Below the pieces are notes generated by a model. The model did not search any database, had not been told where the DNA came from, and saw only the letters and a program-made list of their open reading frames with translations. From the NCBI RefSeq assembly GCF_000420705.1, contig NZ_ATVL01000006.1, forward strand, positions 434,001 to 498,000: DNA of 64,000 nt, read 5' to 3'. This DNA is from Hymenobacter norwichensis DSM 15439. Lineage in GTDB: Bacteria; Bacteroidota; Bacteroidia; Cytophagales; Hymenobacteraceae. The position numbers and the translations under genes were made by a program. This document shows positions 62,359-64,000 of the stretch, piece by piece. Position 1 is the stretch's first letter; each line of letters starts with the position of its first letter.

Positions 62359-62847
62359 ATGAAACGACTACCCTGGCTGCCTGGTATTGCTGCCGCCATT
62401 GGTGCCGGCCGCTGCCGCACTGTATTACTGCTGCTATTACTAACGTTATTGAGCGTGCCATTAGGTGCTACCACGCCGGTCATGCTACCTCCTACGCAGA
62501 TACAGATGGCGCGGCGGTTTTTGCTGGCGGTGCTGCACGGCGAGTTTCAAGCAGCGCAGGGGCTGCTGGCGCCCGAAGTGGGTCAGGCCCTCACGCCCGC
62601 GCAGTTTCGGGTGGCGGCGCTGCCTCTGTATCAGCGCGGTCAGCACTTCGGGCCAGCCATTGACTTATACAAGCTGGGTTTCAGGCTTCGAGATGGGCAG
62701 GCGCCGCAATCTTTCGTGGCTTTTATGTTCAAGGCCGATACGCTGGCCACGCGCCCGGAGGTGCAACTGGACGTAACGTTCCGCGACTCCACGGCCCGTC
62801 AGATTCTGAGCTTCGGACTGATACCATTGGGAATGCAGGTTCACTAG
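62359..62847 (+). CDS. Secreted DUF3887-like protein
   Basis: The 162-residue product starts at the ATG at 62359 (MKRLPWLPGIAA). A hydrophobic stretch (VLLLLLLTLLSVPLGA) acts as a signal peptide. The mature part (ARRFLLAVLHGEFQAAQGLLAPEV, later SFGL) has the alpha-beta pattern of DUF3887, a domain related to the NTF2-like fold. Function unknown. It is convergent with anmK. Confidence 0.65.
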   Translation: MKRLPWLPGIAAAIGAGRCRTVLLLLLLTLLSVPLGATTPVMLPPTQIQMARRFLLAVLHGEFQAAQGLLAPEVGQALTPAQFRVAALPLYQRGQHFGPAIDLYKLGFRLRDGQAPQSFVAFMFKADTLATRPEVQLDVTFRDSTARQILSFGLIPLGMQVH

Positions 62848-62903
62848 GGTAAGTAACGCCCGATTTAGCTGTCTTGTCCGTTCTAGGAGCTATTATCTGA
62901 GAA

Positions 62904-64000
62904 TCATCCCGGCAGGGAAATCTTACCCATCGTAACGGCCGGAACCCGCTGTCGGCCCGCACCAATAACTATTGGTTGCCCGGCTACGGCTTCATTGGCT
63001 AGTACGGCAAACAGAATGGCCTCTTTGGCATCGGGTAGGATGCCGAGCTGCTTGGTAGTGGAGAAACGACAGTGAGAGAGGTGGCGTTGCAATGCGGCTT
63101 GTAGGCTGGGGTTGTGCGCCCCGCCACCACTAGCATAAACGGCTAGGCTTGCCTGACTCCCGAAAGCCTGTATTACTGCCTGGGCAATGCTGGTGGCACT
63201 TAGTTCGGTAAGCGTGGCCAACAAATCCTCTAACCCGAGGTGTGTGGTATTACTCTGCTCTTGAGCGTGGCGTAAGTATTCTGTACCAAACAGCTCGGGG
63301 CCGGTGGTTTTAGGTAGGAGCGCCGCAAAGAATGGATGAGCGAGCAGCGTTTTTAGTAGCCCCTCATGGACCTGACCCGCTGCCGCCAGACGCCCATCCT
63401 CATCATAGGCCATACTAGGGCGGTGGGCGCGTACAGTGGCGTCGAGTAGGGTGTTGCCGGGGCCGGTGTCGGTGCTGAAGGCGGTGCTATCGTCTTGGCC
63501 GCGGCGGGGCAGGTAGGTGAAGTTGGCAATGCCGCCTAGGTTCAGAAGTAGCCGTTCTTCTTCGAAGCTGCTGAGCAATAAGTAGTCGCCATAGGCCGCT
63601 AGGGGGGCACCCTCACCGCCGGCGGCAATGTGTTTCTGGCGAAAGTCGCTCAGCGTGATGATGCCGGTGCGTACGGCTACATGGTCGCCATCGCCAAGTT
63701 GGAGAGTGGCATTGATAGCGAAATCGGGACGCTGGTGCTGGTGGAGCGGGGCATGGTAGACGGTTTGGCCGTGGCTAGCTATGAGGTCTACCTCGGCGGC
63801 GGGCACCTGCCACTCCTGCAAGCATGCTAGCACCATATCGGCATGCAGCAGCCCTAGCCACGGATTCAGTAGCGTGAGGTATTCGAGACTCACACGTCCA
63901 TCGGAGCCGCCCGCAAATACCTGCCGAATCCGTTGGCGCACATCATTACTGTACGGTACCGTAGCAAAGTTCTCTAGCATCAGCTTGGTTTCTAGCCCGT
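62904..64000 (-). CDS. anmK: Anhydro-N-acetylmuramic acid kinase (partial, 5' end outside window)
   Basis: The frame stays open to the right edge, so the N-terminal GLMSGTSLDG-type motif lies outside the window. Visible features are IASHGQTVYH, NLGGIANFTYLP, DTGPGNTLLDA and a C-terminal YASGGGAHNPSLQ with ILPDAKEAILFAVLANE. The enzyme phosphorylates anhydro-MurNAc from peptidoglycan turnover to MurNAc-6-P. The ATG at 63980 is internal, not the start. It ends MGKISLPG. Confidence 0.95.
   Translation of the reverse strand, partial: GLETKLMLENFATVPYSNDVRQRIRQVFAGGSDGRVSLEYLTLLNPWLGLLHADMVLACLQEWQVPAAEVDLIASHGQTVYHAPLHQHQRPDFAINATLQLGDGDHVAVRTGIITLSDFRQKHIAAGGEGAPLAAYGDYLLLSSFEEERLLLNLGGIANFTYLPRRGQDDSTAFSTDTGPGNTLLDATVRAHRPSMAYDEDGRLAAAGQVHEGLLKTLLAHPFFAALLPKTTGPELFGTEYLRHAQEQSNTTHLGLEDLLATLTELSATSIAQAVIQAFGSQASLAVYASGGGAHNPSLQAALQRHLSHCRFSTTKQLGILPDAKEAILFAVLANEAVAGQPIVIGAGRQRVPAVTMGKISLPG

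Overview
The window looks like a chromosomal segment of a Bacteroidota member of the order Cytophagales, most likely Hymenobacter or a close relative. Protein-level resemblance throughout points there, as do promoters of the Bacteroidota type (TTTG, about 19-21 bases, then TAnnTTTG) before several genes, the near absence of Shine-Dalgarno sequences, and the order of the ribosomal/RNA polymerase cluster (no adk between secY and map, a DUF3467 gene after rpoC, eno after rplQ). No rRNA, insertion sequence, prophage or CRISPR array was seen.

Positions 1-26240 are mixed metabolic and envelope genes. On the minus strand lie a partial B12-binding radical SAM protein, a Met/His-rich outer-membrane protein with an HMA-AraC regulator (probable copper response), and a cobalamin-uptake unit: cobalamin riboswitch, small upstream ORF, TonB-dependent receptor BtuB and a BtuG-like beta-propeller lipoprotein. 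Then come a 3-methyladenine DNA glycosylase, a PG_1098-type methyltransferase, small secreted proteins, ahcY, a luciferase-like oxidoreductase and an SDR. A three-gene LPS/O-antigen group follows (GT2, GT9, O-antigen ligase), then an ECF sigma/anti-sigma pair, gmk-nadD, pyrH-frr, a biotin carrier protein and an M1 aminopeptidase.

Positions 26380-41000 hold tRNA-Tyr, tRNA-Gly and tRNA-Thr, then tuf, tRNA-Trp, secE, nusG, rplK, rplA, rplJ, rplL, rpoB, rpoC and a DUF3467 gene. Positions 41075-60350 carry rpsL-rpsG-fusA-rpsJ and then the S10-spc-alpha series rplC through rplQ, broken by internal terminators and promoters before rplC, rpsH and rplQ. Positions 60500-64000 carry eno, an FtsB/DivIC-like gene with a probably leaderless mRNA, a small secreted DUF3887-like protein and the 3' part of anmK.

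The most unusual signal is a set of six imperfect palindromes whose arms are built of degenerate 7-8 base words. Each differs in sequence but not in architecture. Five sit between translation genes (nusG-rplK, rpsL-rpsG, rpsG-fusA, rpsK-rpsD, rpsD-rpoA) and one lies in frame inside the radical SAM gene. Other points of note are RGG-like tails on both S3 (C-terminal) and S5 (N-terminal), which flank the mRNA entry channel, a hairpin plus T-run ending directly at the start codon of the copper-linked outer-membrane protein, promoters nested in terminators, two attenuator-like hairpins before rpoB, a long untranslated gap between rpoB and rpoC, and a perfect 50-base palindrome.
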